A DNA stretch of 64,000 nucleotides from Paraburkholderia dinghuensis (GCF_003837865.1 NZ_RQIS01000021.1:32384-96383), one strand, 5' to 3'; positions 16,097-25,800 are shown, counted from the stretch's first letter. Notes: generated from the sequence alone by a model not told the origin. Made by a program: numbers and translations.

Positions 16097-16785
16097 GCGG
16101 GTCACCGCTGCGTGCCTGTGCCGGACTGCCCGGATCGATGATATTGCCGGCCGGATCAAATGCGAAACGTTCGGTCGCAAGAGGACTCACCGCCTCGATC
16201 AGCCTGCCGACGGGATCATACTGGTAACGCGTCACACCCTGCCGGCTGTCGTCGATCTCCCTTAGCTGTCCCGCTGCATCGTATTGGTACCGGCGTGCCA
16301 CGATCGGGGAGGGTGCGCCGGAACGCCGGAGCGCCTGCGACTCCATTCGCCCGAGCGGGTCGTAACGCGTGTTCTGCGCGATCCGGTTCGACAGCGTGCG
16401 TTGTGTTTCGCGATGCAGTTCGTCACGCTCGAACTGGATCAGCTCCTGGCCGTCGAGCTGCATGCCGTGCACGTGACCGGTGCCATAGACCAGCCAGTCG
16501 AGCGCATGCCCATCCGGGCGCACGGTCTTGATACGGGTGCCGGTCTCGTTGTATTCGTGTCGCCACACATAGCTGCGACGCTCATCGAACAGCTGCTGCG
16601 CATGATGTTCGCGCACGAGATTGCCGACCGGGTCGAAGAAATGCTGCACCCGGCTGATGGCATTCTGCGCGTCGATCAGACGGCCACTGCCGTCATACAT
16701 GAAGCGCTCGTCGCCTGCACCGCAGACGCGCCGCGCAAGGCGTCCACCGTTGTCGTATTCGAGCTGGGTCGTCTGTCCCGCTTTT
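16097..16785 (-). pseudogene. Truncated Rhs core fragment (duplicate of the intact rhs core)
   Basis: The minus-strand reading contains YD-repeat sequence (GGRLARRVCGAGDERFMYDGSGR, HALDWLVYGTGHVHGMQL, DDSRQGVTRYQYDPVGRLIEA). It is nearly identical to the section of the intact rhs gene lying at about 19220-19898. The frame is intact, but both ends are cut. Homology stops after SPAQARSG on one side. On the other it stops at GQTTQLEYD, where the DNA changes abruptly to antisense symE sequence. It lacks an Rhs start, the rest of the core and any toxin tip, so it is a dead remnant that can still act as a recombination arm. Confidence 0.85.
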
Positions 16786-16989
16786 AAGGCACGTTCACCC
16801 GTCACGGAACGCTTCGTGACCATCCAGCAGTCGCTGCGCCAGCCGCGCAACTGGAGAGTCGGTTGTACACCGCCGCTTTATCCGTGGATGAAGCTCGCCG
16901 GACGGTGGATCGAGCACGCCGGCTTCGAAGCCGGGCAGCGCGTGAAGATCAGCGTTGAACACGGACGGCTTACCATCACAGCCGGGTAA
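16786..16989 (+). pseudogene. symE: SymE-type toxin, 5' end displaced (copy 1)
   Basis: The plus frame encodes VTERFVTIQQSLRQPRNWR followed by PPLYPWMKLAGRWIEHAGF and EAGQRVKISVEHGRLTITAG, the SymE family body (AbrB-like swapped-hairpin fold; endonuclease-like toxins of SOS-type toxin-antitoxin systems). No start codon with a ribosome site precedes it: the DNA upstream is the Rhs core fragment in antisense. The first few codons therefore appear replaced by the rearrangement. An in-frame GTG inside the domain or read-through from 16621 could still give a product. Nearly the same C-terminal half recurs at 17744-17866. Confidence 0.7.
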
Positions 16990-16996
16990 AAGCACG

Positions 16997-17025
16997 AAGG
17001 GCCGCAGTAAGCGGCCCTTGTTTTA
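16997..17025. terminator. Terminator after symE copy 1
   Basis: AAGGGCCGC pairs with GCGGCCCTT (loop AGTAA), followed by TTGTTTTAAT on the plus strand. It also faces the end of the minus-strand immunity gene, whose stop codon overlaps the tail of the T-tract, so it may serve both directions. A very similar hairpin follows symE copy 2. Confidence 0.8.
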
Positions 17026-17355
17026 ATACGGCGTTTTGGGAACCTGAACGTCAATCGCAACCACGGTTAATAATGGCTCATCGGTCCAAGCCGAGATAAA
17101 GCTGAACTCCTTGAACCCGTCTATGGGCTCCTCTGCTGCGTCACATATAGCAACAAGATAAGGACTCTTCTCTGTACTCTCGACCAAATGCGACAGATCT
17201 TGTCCTTCTGGAGAAACGGCCTTCATGCCAAGGACCGTATGGAAAACAACCTCAAAAGCCCCTCCATCAGACCGTATAAGCACTGTTAGACGTCCACCTT
17301 TATAAGAGTAGGACTCAATCTGCGCATCGGCGACAAGAATCGCACTGCTTTTCAT
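17023..17355 (-). CDS. Candidate immunity protein of the orphan Rhs tip
   Basis: A 110-residue soluble protein without signal peptide, beginning MKSSAILVADAQIESYSYKGGRLTVLI. The predicted content is mostly beta-strand. It starts three bases after the stop of the orphan toxin tip and is visibly more AT-rich than its neighbours, as is common for tip/immunity cassettes. The family is not recognised. The immunity role is inferred from position only. Confidence 0.65.
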   Translation of the reverse strand: MKSSAILVADAQIESYSYKGGRLTVLIRSDGGAFEVVFHTVLGMKAVSPEGQDLSHLVESTEKSPYLVAICDAAEEPIDGFKEFSFISAWTDEPLLTVVAIDVQVPKTPY

Positions 17356-17358
17356 TTC

Positions 17359-17721
17359 TTAACTTCCCGGAAATTTTTCACCTGGAGTAAATCCAGTGCC
17401 GCTGCCTGGTATATAACCGTCCGGTAGAGATTTGTTTATCTGACCACGCCGCGAAGCTTGGCCCCAACTGAGGTCATCGGGTTTTGTTTCGACATGGTAA
17501 TGCTCTCCATGATGCCGCGGGTTGAATCCGTTGGAGCACCGGCACAACCCCTCAGGATGGCTTTCGTAGCGGATACGTGTATTGCTATTCGGGGACCAGG
17601 TATAACGAGACGTTCCGTCTGGAGTCGTTCCGATCTTGGGATCAACACCCAGGACTTTTGTCATGTCATTCGGATTCGATGGGAATGTGTTAGACAGTCC
17701 AAGCGGGTCAATCCACTGCAC
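17359..17721 (-). CDS. Orphan Rhs C-terminal toxin tip
   Basis: The frame begins at a GTG inside the sequence GVYAYAPNPVQWIDPLGLSN, which matches the conserved end of the Rhs core (GGINAYAYAPNPISWIDPLGLSG in the intact gene). It then diverges into a unique ~110-residue tip rich in His and Gly, with HHGEHYHVETKPDDLSW as the most enzyme-like segment. An in-frame stop lies shortly upstream of the GTG, so there is no Rhs core or secretion domain. This is the hallmark of a displaced orphan tip kept as a donor cassette. I cannot name the toxin fold; a nuclease is one possibility. Confidence 0.75.
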   Translation of the reverse strand: MQWIDPLGLSNTFPSNPNDMTKVLGVDPKIGTTPDGTSRYTWSPNSNTRIRYESHPEGLCRCSNGFNPRHHGEHYHVETKPDDLSWGQASRRGQINKSLPDGYIPGSGTGFTPGEKFPGS

Positions 17722-17743
17722 CGGATTGGGCGCATACGCATAT

Positions 17744-17866
17744 ACGCCCCCGCTTTATCCGTGGATGAAGCTCGCCGGACGGTGGATCGAGCACGCAGGC
17801 TTCGAAGCCGGACAGCGCGTCAGGATCGCTGTTGAACATGGGCGGCTGACTATCACCGCCAAATGA
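17744..17866 (+). pseudogene. symE: SymE-type toxin, truncated (copy 2)
   Basis: This encodes only the C-terminal ~40 residues of a SymE protein (PPLYPWMKLAGRWIEHAGF and EAGQRVRIAVEHGRLTITAK), nearly the same as copy 1. Upstream, the sequence switches to the antisense of an Rhs core end (YAYAPNP), so the N-terminal half is gone. It is followed by its own hairpin. Confidence 0.75.
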
Positions 17867-17867
17867 A

Positions 17868-17893
17868 CGAAGGGCCGCAGATGCGGCCCTTCG
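17868..17893. terminator. Hairpin after symE copy 2
   Basis: A 12-bp stem around CGAAGGGCCGCA / TGCGGCCCTTCG, just after the stop codon and seven bases before the end of the minus-strand immunity gene. It is similar to the hairpin at 16997-17019. No strong T-tract is present. Confidence 0.6.
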
Positions 17894-17900
17894 TACGGAA

Positions 17901-18083
17901 CTAGATTCGGCTTGCGAAGTCTTTCAGCACTTCTGCTATTTCCAACGCCTCCGACTCGGACAATTCAACCGGGTCGCCTTCTTTTGTCGTCGCCTTGATG
18001 TGTATTGACGACTCTTGCTCGATCCATATCCGAAGCGTCCCATCGCTTGACTCGAAATAGTCCTTCTTGTTTTCGGCCTGCAT
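17901..18083 (-). CDS. Candidate immunity protein of the intact Rhs toxin
   Basis: A 60-residue acidic protein (MQAENKKDYFESSDGTLRIWIEQE...) without signal peptide, starting two bases after the rhs stop codon. The C-terminal half (ELSESEALEIAEVLKDFASRI) is an amphipathic helix. Small acidic cytosolic proteins directly behind a toxin tip are typical immunity factors that block the toxin active site. The assignment rests on position and size. Confidence 0.7.
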   Translation of the reverse strand: MQAENKKDYFESSDGTLRIWIEQESSIHIKATTKEGDPVELSESEALEIAEVLKDFASRI

Positions 18084-18085
18084 TG

Positions 18086-21000
18086 CTATTCACCTGTGGT
18101 CGGGAAATGAGGATTGCCATCGACTGGCGAGACAACCTTCACCTTCCCCGTTGGGTCATAGGCATGTACATGGTCAACAGCGGCTTTGGGATCGTTATAG
18201 GGCAATCCTGTTGATTGATCTATATGGCCACGATCTAATCGGAGACGCTCTTTCCCTGTACATGGACATTTCCATTTTATCGGCGCCCCCGAAGCATCTT
18301 GCTTCGCCACGACGAGCCCCCTTTGATTCGCGAGACCTCGAATCTCAGTGCGCGTTTTGTCCGTTATATCCGCCGCAGTAATTGTCGGCGGAGTTGCGCC
18401 GCTTAGGCCTAGCGGGTCGATCCATGAGATCGGATTGGGCGCATACGCATACGCATTGATCCCACCCGCCAACCCAATCGGATCCTTGCTGACGAACCGC
18501 CCGCTTTGTGGATCATAGTACCGATACCGGTTATACGCGAGGCCCGTCTCTTCATCGCGTTGCTGCCCCTGGAACCGGATCGGGTTGCGCGCAGCGCCGA
18601 GCGTCGCCTTCGATACCCGCGCTATCACCTCCCGCGCTTCGCCCCACGCCCTGTATCTTGCCTCCCAGACGACCTCGCCGAGTTCATCGGTGAGCAACTG
18701 CGGCGTGCCAAGCTGGTCACAGTGGTAATAAAAAACGTGCGCGGGGGAGGCCGGCCTGACCGGCTTCAGCAGCGGATCATCTTCCGGCGCGTAGCGATCG
18801 GTCGGCTTCCAGCCGGGCGTGTCAATTCCCCTGACCGGAGCCGACACGAACTGCGCCAGCGGCACAAAGGACCCCGCTTCATACACATAGTGCGTGCTAC
18901 CTTCCTCGACGCTTTCGTAAGCCAGCGTGTCGCCGTCCCAGCCGTACGTCGTGCGCACGCCGTCGACGTCCTTTCCGATGCGACGTCCAAAGGCATCATA
19001 GAAGTAGCGAACCTCATGCCGGCGCGCAGGCTCATCGACACTGGCCGCGCTCATCCGGTTGAATTCGTCCCACTCGTAACGCTGCCCGGCGCCCGCCGAG
19101 CGCTTCTCAACCAGGTTGCCGCGGGCATCGTAGCTGAAGTGGGTGCCGGCGTAATCCTTCAGCAGGTTGCCCAGCACCTTCGGTATCTGCGCCGGCAACG
19201 TACTCGATGGTTGCGCGCCACCACTGCGCGCCTGTGCTGGACTGCCCGCATCGACGATATTGCCAGCCGGATCAAATGCAAAACGTTCGGTCGCAAGCGG
19301 ACTCACCGCTTCGAGCAGCCTGCCGACGGGATCGTACTGGTAACGCGTCACACCCTGCCGGCTGTCGTCGATCTCCTTGAGCTGTCCCGCTGCATCGTAC
19401 TGGTACCGGCGCGCCACGATCGGGGCAGGTGCGCCCGAACGCCGGAGCGCCTGGGCCTCCATTCGCCCGAGCGGGTCGTAACGCGTGTCCTGCACGATCC
19501 GGTTCGACAGCGTGCGTTGTGTTTCGCGATGCAGGCCGTCACGCTCGAACTGGATCAACTCCTGGCCGTTGAGCTGCATGCCGTGCACGTGACCCGTGCC
19601 ATACACCAGCCAGTCGAGCGCATGCCCATCCGGGCGCACGGTCCTGATACGCGTGCCGGTCTCGTCGTATTCGTGTCGCCACACGTAGCTGCGACGCTCG
19701 TCGAACAGCTGCTGCGCATGATGTTCGCGCACGAGATTGCCGACGGGGTCGAAGAAATGCTGCACCCGGCTGACTGCATTCTGCGCGTCGATCAGACGGC
19801 CACTGCCGTCATACATGAAGCGCTCGTCGCTTGCACCACAAACGCGCCGCGCGAGGCGTCCACCGTTGTCGTATTCGAGCCGGGTCGTCTGTCCCGCTTC
19901 ATCGATGGATTGCAGCTGGCCCGTCGCGGCGTCGTAGGTGTAGCGGGTCGACATCCCGTCGAAGCCCGTTTCCTCGATGAGCCGGCCGACCGGATCATGG
20001 TGGAACTGGTAAGTCGCGCGATTTGAATCGGTGAGGGCGCTCAGGCGCCCGGCCCGGTCATAGCGATAGGTCAGCAGTTCACCCGACGCATCGCGTCGAT
20101 TCGCGATCCGCCCGGCGGCGTCGTAGCCATAGCGCGTGACGCGATCCAGCGCATCCGTGTGCACCAGGAGCCGGCCCTCGGCGTCGTACTCGAGCTTTTC
20201 GGTTCCCGCAGCAGATTGCACCGCAGCCAGCTGGCCATTGCCGCCGTAGCGGTAGACGACACTCCGTCCGCCCGCGTCCCGGCTTTCGGTCAGCCGGCCT
20301 TCTACGTCATAGGCCCACCGCGTGGTCTTGCCCGAGCAGTCGGTATAGCGGACAAGGCGCCCCGCGGCATCATAGGCGAGTGTCCTTGCCCCGCCTTTGG
20401 CGTCGACAATTTCCGTTGGCAGGCCCTGGGCGTTGTAGCTGTACTGCGTCCTGTGACCCAGCGGGTCGACCTGCGTCGCGACGTTGCCGGCGTCGTCGTA
20501 TTCGCGCGTCCAGCGATACGCGTGCGGATCGATGAGGACCGTCATCTGATCCTTCGCGTCGTACTCCATGCGCACCACGCTGCCATCCCGACGGGTCTGC
20601 CCGGTCAGGTTGCCGCGCCTGTCATAGGTGAAGCGTTCGACAGTGCCGTCCGGGTAAATATGCTGCGTCAGGTTATGCTGGGCGTCGCGGTAGAACCATT
20701 CGTTGAGGCCATCCGCGTGGATGATCCGGTACGTATAGCCGTCGATATCGAAATAATGGCGGGTGACATTGCCTGGCCCGTCAGTCACGTCGACAAGACG
20801 GATGTCCGGGTGCCACGCGAGGCGCGTGTCGTGGCTGCCGTCGTCCGCGTATTCGCGCACGCACTTCGCCCGGGGGCCGGTGCCATCCCACTCCAGATTC
20901 ATGCCACGGCCGGTACGATCCGTGTAGCGGGTGACGAGGTGATGCGTGTAGGCGTACTCGCGACGGTTGCCATGACGGTCGGTGGCCGCAACGAGGTCGC

Positions 21001-22657
21001 CATGCCGGTCGTACGTGTAGCGCACCAGCGTGCCGATCCGTTCGCCCGCCTGGTTGACCTCCGCCGCCTCGATGAGACGGCCGCCCGCATCATGTGAAAA
21101 CACCACGACGCCTTGCGAGGTGATCAGCCGGGTGAGCCGGTGTGCCTCGTCGTAATCGAGCGTGACCTGGTTGCCGTTGCGGTCCCTCAAAAACGCAAGG
21201 TGAAAGGCGTCCCCGCGTTTTTCGTACGCTTCGAGCAGTTCATGACCACGAGTGAGCGTCAGCCACTGGTCATCGAGCCGGGCAAGCGTGAGATTCTCGG
21301 CGAGATCGTCATGCGTCTCGCCCGCCTTCAGTAGCGGGTAGTCAAGACTGCGTCCGCTCTGATCGTGATAGACAAGCTTCGCCGCGTGGATATCGAAACG
21401 CGTGGTGTAGGGCGTGATCCAGCGCGCGCCCAGACTGCTTTCGTCGTAGGCCGCGAGAAAAGACCGGTAAGTGCGTCGCCAGACCACCGGCATGGCGCCG
21501 GGCAGGACAAAGTCTTCGTGATCGAAGCGCTCGTCGCCGAGTGCGTAGCCGATCGAGCCGCCGCTGCGTCCCAGCCCACAGCTCTTGCAGTCGTTCGCCC
21601 CCGGATGCTTCGCCTTCGCCTGCGCGCCGATCGTCTCCAGCTCGCCTTCGGTTTTCTTCAATTCGGCTTCGACCTTGCCGGCTGCCTTGATGCCGACGGT
21701 CTGGTTGTGTTTCTGCTTGTCCTTCCACTTGATCACGGCCTTCATGAGGGCGTCGAGCAACCAGATCAGGCCGCCCACATTCGCGCTGTTCAGCCCTTTG
21801 ATCTTCTCCGTTACCATCGGAATCGCGTTGCGCGCTTGCCCGGCCATGTGCATGAGCCGCTGGTTTGTCGACGGCGAGATCACATTCGCGGCACGCGAGG
21901 CGAGATTCGCCGCGTCCTTGACCATCACCTTCGTGCCGTCTTTCAGATACGACCACAGGTTCTCGGCAACCCTGGTCGCATCATGAGCGACGAAGGCGTC
22001 GCCGGCCTGCCCGATATGTTTGCCGGCCGCCCGATAGTTGCCCGAGGTGTCGAAGAGCTTGCCCGACGCCGCATTTTCGAAAATCTGCGCAATACCTTCG
22101 AGTAGTTGTTTTGCGTGTTTCGCGCAGTCGTCCAGCAGTTGCGCGAGCTGTGACTGCACCTCCTGAATGAATTTTTCGATGTCGCCGGCGAACTTGGCGC
22201 TGATACCCGCGACCAGCACCGAAATGATCGTATCGGCGATCATCTGCGCACCACCCTGTGCAACGGTTTTGGCGCTCTTTGAGAGTTCCTCGCGGGCGAG
22301 CTTCATCAGGGGCCGCGCGCCCATGCGGAATTCACCCATAACGGGCGGCACCGGAATCACGCCGATGAGGTCGATGCCCAGATTCAGATAATCAAAGAAG
22401 TCTTTCGCTTCAGCTTCGATCAACTGCTTGATATCCATCACGACATCGACCGCAGACAGAATGTTCGAGACGACCGGAATGCAGTTAGCCAGTTGCTCGA
22501 CGCGCTCCAGCGTGATGTAGCCGTCGCTAACGCTCTTTAGCCACGCATCGAATTGCTCGAGCGCGGAACCCGCGTCCTCCTTTGCGATGGTGGCGAGCGG
22601 CGCCACAGCGACATCTTTACGGACAACGGCGGTGGTCTGGGCGGCGTTTGCGCTCAT
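18086..22657 (-). CDS. rhs: Rhs-family T6SS effector with C-terminal toxin tip
   Basis: A 1523-residue protein. Residues 1-~345 are helical, with an apolar stretch near 95-120, and lack a PAAR motif. A DUF6531-type entry follows (CKSCGLGRSGGSIGYALGDERFDHEDFVLPGAMPVVWRRTY). Dozens of YD repeats form the Rhs cocoon, ending in the conserved YNRYRYYDPQSGRFVSKDPIGLAGGINAYAYAPNPISWIDPLGLSG at ~1370-1416. The last ~107 residues are the variable tip, with WKCPCTGKERLRLDRGHIDQ and a His-rich end (VDHVHAYDP, NPHFPTTGE), compatible with a metal-dependent HNH-like nuclease but not proven. The gene follows vgrG and precedes an immunity candidate, so it is likely loaded on that VgrG spike. Confidence 0.93.
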   Translation of the reverse strand: MSANAAQTTAVVRKDVAVAPLATIAKEDAGSALEQFDAWLKSVSDGYITLERVEQLANCIPVVSNILSAVDVVMDIKQLIEAEAKDFFDYLNLGIDLIGVIPVPPVMGEFRMGARPLMKLAREELSKSAKTVAQGGAQMIADTIISVLVAGISAKFAGDIEKFIQEVQSQLAQLLDDCAKHAKQLLEGIAQIFENAASGKLFDTSGNYRAAGKHIGQAGDAFVAHDATRVAENLWSYLKDGTKVMVKDAANLASRAANVISPSTNQRLMHMAGQARNAIPMVTEKIKGLNSANVGGLIWLLDALMKAVIKWKDKQKHNQTVGIKAAGKVEAELKKTEGELETIGAQAKAKHPGANDCKSCGLGRSGGSIGYALGDERFDHEDFVLPGAMPVVWRRTYRSFLAAYDESSLGARWITPYTTRFDIHAAKLVYHDQSGRSLDYPLLKAGETHDDLAENLTLARLDDQWLTLTRGHELLEAYEKRGDAFHLAFLRDRNGNQVTLDYDEAHRLTRLITSQGVVVFSHDAGGRLIEAAEVNQAGERIGTLVRYTYDRHGDLVAATDRHGNRREYAYTHHLVTRYTDRTGRGMNLEWDGTGPRAKCVREYADDGSHDTRLAWHPDIRLVDVTDGPGNVTRHYFDIDGYTYRIIHADGLNEWFYRDAQHNLTQHIYPDGTVERFTYDRRGNLTGQTRRDGSVVRMEYDAKDQMTVLIDPHAYRWTREYDDAGNVATQVDPLGHRTQYSYNAQGLPTEIVDAKGGARTLAYDAAGRLVRYTDCSGKTTRWAYDVEGRLTESRDAGGRSVVYRYGGNGQLAAVQSAAGTEKLEYDAEGRLLVHTDALDRVTRYGYDAAGRIANRRDASGELLTYRYDRAGRLSALTDSNRATYQFHHDPVGRLIEETGFDGMSTRYTYDAATGQLQSIDEAGQTTRLEYDNGGRLARRVCGASDERFMYDGSGRLIDAQNAVSRVQHFFDPVGNLVREHHAQQLFDERRSYVWRHEYDETGTRIRTVRPDGHALDWLVYGTGHVHGMQLNGQELIQFERDGLHRETQRTLSNRIVQDTRYDPLGRMEAQALRRSGAPAPIVARRYQYDAAGQLKEIDDSRQGVTRYQYDPVGRLLEAVSPLATERFAFDPAGNIVDAGSPAQARSGGAQPSSTLPAQIPKVLGNLLKDYAGTHFSYDARGNLVEKRSAGAGQRYEWDEFNRMSAASVDEPARRHEVRYFYDAFGRRIGKDVDGVRTTYGWDGDTLAYESVEEGSTHYVYEAGSFVPLAQFVSAPVRGIDTPGWKPTDRYAPEDDPLLKPVRPASPAHVFYYHCDQLGTPQLLTDELGEVVWEARYRAWGEAREVIARVSKATLGAARNPIRFQGQQRDEETGLAYNRYRYYDPQSGRFVSKDPIGLAGGINAYAYAPNPISWIDPLGLSGATPPTITAADITDKTRTEIRGLANQRGLVVAKQDASGAPIKWKCPCTGKERLRLDRGHIDQSTGLPYNDPKAAVDHVHAYDPTGKVKVVSPVDGNPHFPTTGE

Positions 22658-22673
22658 GGTGGATCAGTTCGGT

Positions 22674-22865
22674 TTAGTTGCTGCGGGTAAAAAGTTTGTC
22701 GTAATCGCATCCGAGCAGAATCCAGCCCGGGCTTTCCTGCTGATCGACAAGCAATCTGATTTCCTTCCTTCCTGCCGTCCTGCGATAGTCGACGCCGCGC
22801 CATCCAGCGGATTCGCGCAGTGCGACGGTGCCCGCGCCTTCACTCTGAAGTCGAATGGCTGACAT
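22674..22865 (-). CDS. 63-residue protein between vgrG and rhs
   Basis: It starts four bases after the vgrG stop codon and ends 16 bases before the rhs ATG, so the three genes are probably co-transcribed and translationally coupled. The product (MSAIRLQSEGAGTVALRESA...LLGCDYDKLFTRSN) is soluble, with a basic middle. It is too short for known Rhs chaperones of the EagR/DUF1795 type, and I do not recognise it. The position suggests an adaptor or chaperone for loading Rhs on VgrG. Confidence 0.55.
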   Translation of the reverse strand: MSAIRLQSEGAGTVALRESAGWRGVDYRRTAGRKEIRLLVDQQESPGWILLGCDYDKLFTRSN

Positions 22866-22869
22866 CGAA

Positions 22870-25800
22870 TCAGACGATGCCCTTGATTGTGGGCAACGCG
22901 CCGCGCGCGGATTGCGCAATACGGCTGATTTCCCTGGCCATGCCTGCTGCCTGGCTTGCTTGTGAGAGCGCGGCGCTGGCGCCTGTTGGCAGCACCCTGG
23001 TGAGCTCCTTTTGGGCGAGTTCCGTAGCCTGACCTTGTGCCATCGATGCGAGTCCGCCCGTCCCCTGCGAGGCCATGCTCGCGAGACTCGCGAGTTGCGA
23101 TGCTCCACCTGCTGCCGTTTTCATTGCATTCATTGAGCTGGTTGCCGCGCTGCCCATCGTGCCTGCTGCAGCCGCTACCCCAGCCGTGGCCGCTGCGCCC
23201 GATGCACCACCAGCCCCCGGCAGAAACGAACCCATCTGCGAAACGGCTACGGCATCGCCTGACGCACCCAGTGGCTCGGGCGGCCACTGGGTGCTCTTGA
23301 AGTAGTTGGCCGGCTGCGAGGGATCGCGAGGATCGGTGCCGAATTGCACTTGCGCCGCGCCTGGCGGCAAACCGCAGACGGTCATGCGGCCGTTGGCATC
23401 GAGCGCGCCTTGTCGTAGAAGTCCGCCGTTGGCGTCCAGCACTGAAAACTGGCCGCCTTTGACGGGCTCGCCATTCGCGTATTGATGGAGCAACTCGAGC
23501 TGTCCCGGCTGATCGGGACGTGCCGCTGGCAGTGGATAGCCCTGACTCGTCGGGCCACCGAAGCTATGCTGCGCACCTTTGACGTCGACCATGCCCGGCG
23601 CGTGAATCTCGATGTTGCCACCAGCAATGCGGATGTATGCGCCGCCGCTCGTCAGCAGGATTTCCTGATCGGCCGCCGCCTCAATTTTTTCGGTTGCGGA
23701 GAGCAACCTTAATGTTTTCTGCGCAGTGAGTTCCACATTGTCGGACTGCGCTTTGATCTCAACTTTCCCTTTGGCAGCGAACAGCTTCATGCCCGCGTTT
23801 TGAACGAAGAGACTGATTTTTTCGCCAACGCTTGCCAGCAGCGATTTGCCGGTGGCAATGTGCGTGTTCTGGCCACTCACGAGATTCACCTGCTCGTTTG
23901 CCGCGACGTGAGCCGAGTTTTGCGTCGACATCGCGATGCCTGCCGGCGTCGCGAACAGCATGATCGGCTCCTTGAAGCCGTTGGCATGACCCGTGCCGCC
24001 ACCGGCGGTGTTACCTCCGTTGCCTGTGGTACCCGCCACGTTGTCTTGCGTTGCGTCGGTAAACGACTTCAGCGATCCGTAGCCATCTTTCAGACTTTCA
24101 GCCTCGTGAGCTTCGCTCGCCTGCGAGAGCGCTTCGATCACGCTCTCCGAATTGACCAGCTGGTTGCTGGCCTCGCGCACATCGAGCGGCTGGCGCGCTG
24201 CGCCGGTCGCCGGGTGCGTCGATACATACAGCCCCTTGGCGGCACGGACTGCGCCATAGGCATCCGACTTCAGATCGAAGCCACTCCCGAGATAGGCACC
24301 GCGCGAATTGCCCGATTGCGCGATCAGATAGCCAAGATGCAATTGGGAGTTTGCGCTCGTGCTGTAGAGCTGCATGCGATTCTGGCCCGTGGCATCGTCC
24401 ATCACCATCTGGTTGTAACCGCGGCCCTGATATTCCTTGGACTTGTAGCCCGAGAGAATCCCGTTCGAATGCCAGTCGGGAGTCCTGGCGCCGTTGTAGA
24501 CGCGGCCAGTGACGACTGGCCTGTCGCAGTCGCCGTCGAGGAACGACACAATGACCTCTTCGCCGATACGCGGCACATGCACACCGCCATGACCACCACC
24601 GGCATGCGATTGCGCGACACGCATCCAGCACGAGGCGTTTTCATCGCCGGGGTTCAGCCGGTCCCAGTGCATCCGCGCCTTGATGCGGTTCAACGGGTCC
24701 GTGAAGACCTCCTCGTTCGCGGGGCCCGCCACGGTCGCCGTCTGCAGGTGTATTTCCGGCTTCTCATGCTCGAGCGGACTGCGGAACGGGATGGCCTTGC
24801 GCTGCGCCTCGACGGTGACCATGAAGAAGCCTTCGCTGCCGTCGGGTGACCTGACGAGCATTGCTGGCTCGTTGGCGTGCTGCGCACGCGCCCCGGCGAT
24901 CGTCTGGTGAAGGCTATGCGGGAAGTCCGTCGTACCGCCCGAGACCGGCAGGTTATTCTCGATCACCCACTGAACGCCGATGACGGCAAACTGGCGATCC
25001 TGCTGGCTGCCGGTGTCGTGCTCCGGGTGGTCCTGCAGTTCGAACCAGCGGCCGGCGTCGACCCGGCGCACCGCGCCCACACCGTGGAAGCGCTTCGCCC
25101 GGGATTCCCACTCCTCCATTCTCACTGTCGAGAGATGATTTCCGCGGTCCTGCCTGCGGTAGGTGTAGGCACCCGTATATTCGTACACTTCGGCCTGCTG
25201 CGGCAGGTCGCCCTGGGTGGCCAGCGTCGGGATCGTCGTCCCCTTTGGATTGGCGGGGACGGACGGGGCCTTGTAGTCAAACGTGCGGGTCGTGAGAGAG
25301 GTACTTTGCAGCGTGCGTGTGCCGCTCCATTGCACGAAGGCATCGGTTTCGCTGTTAGTGCCCGAGCGGTAGAAAGCTACCGTCTGCGGCGACAGGGGTT
25401 GCAGACTGCCGATGTCGTCGGTCACCACCAGGGTATGCGATTTACCATCGGCGGCCTGTTCGAAATAGCTGAACAGGCCCTCTGTTTCCATCAGCCGGCA
25501 ACAGAAATTCCAGTCGTCCTCGTATTGAACGCAGAATGAGCGTTGCGGCAATGGACTTCGCAAGTCAAACCGGAATACCCGCTGCGCCTGGGGATGCATA
25601 TTGAATACATCCGTGAGGATTTCATCGACGGTTTTATCCTGCCAGATGCGCGCATCTTTTCTGAAACGCAGAAAGTGCATCCAGGAGACAAAACCAATCT
25701 GATAGCTGGTAATGGCGCCGTCGGAACCTAAGCGACGGGCAGTATGGACATAACCGTGATGCGGGGCGTACGACAGACCGGATTGCTGCACCCACAGCGT

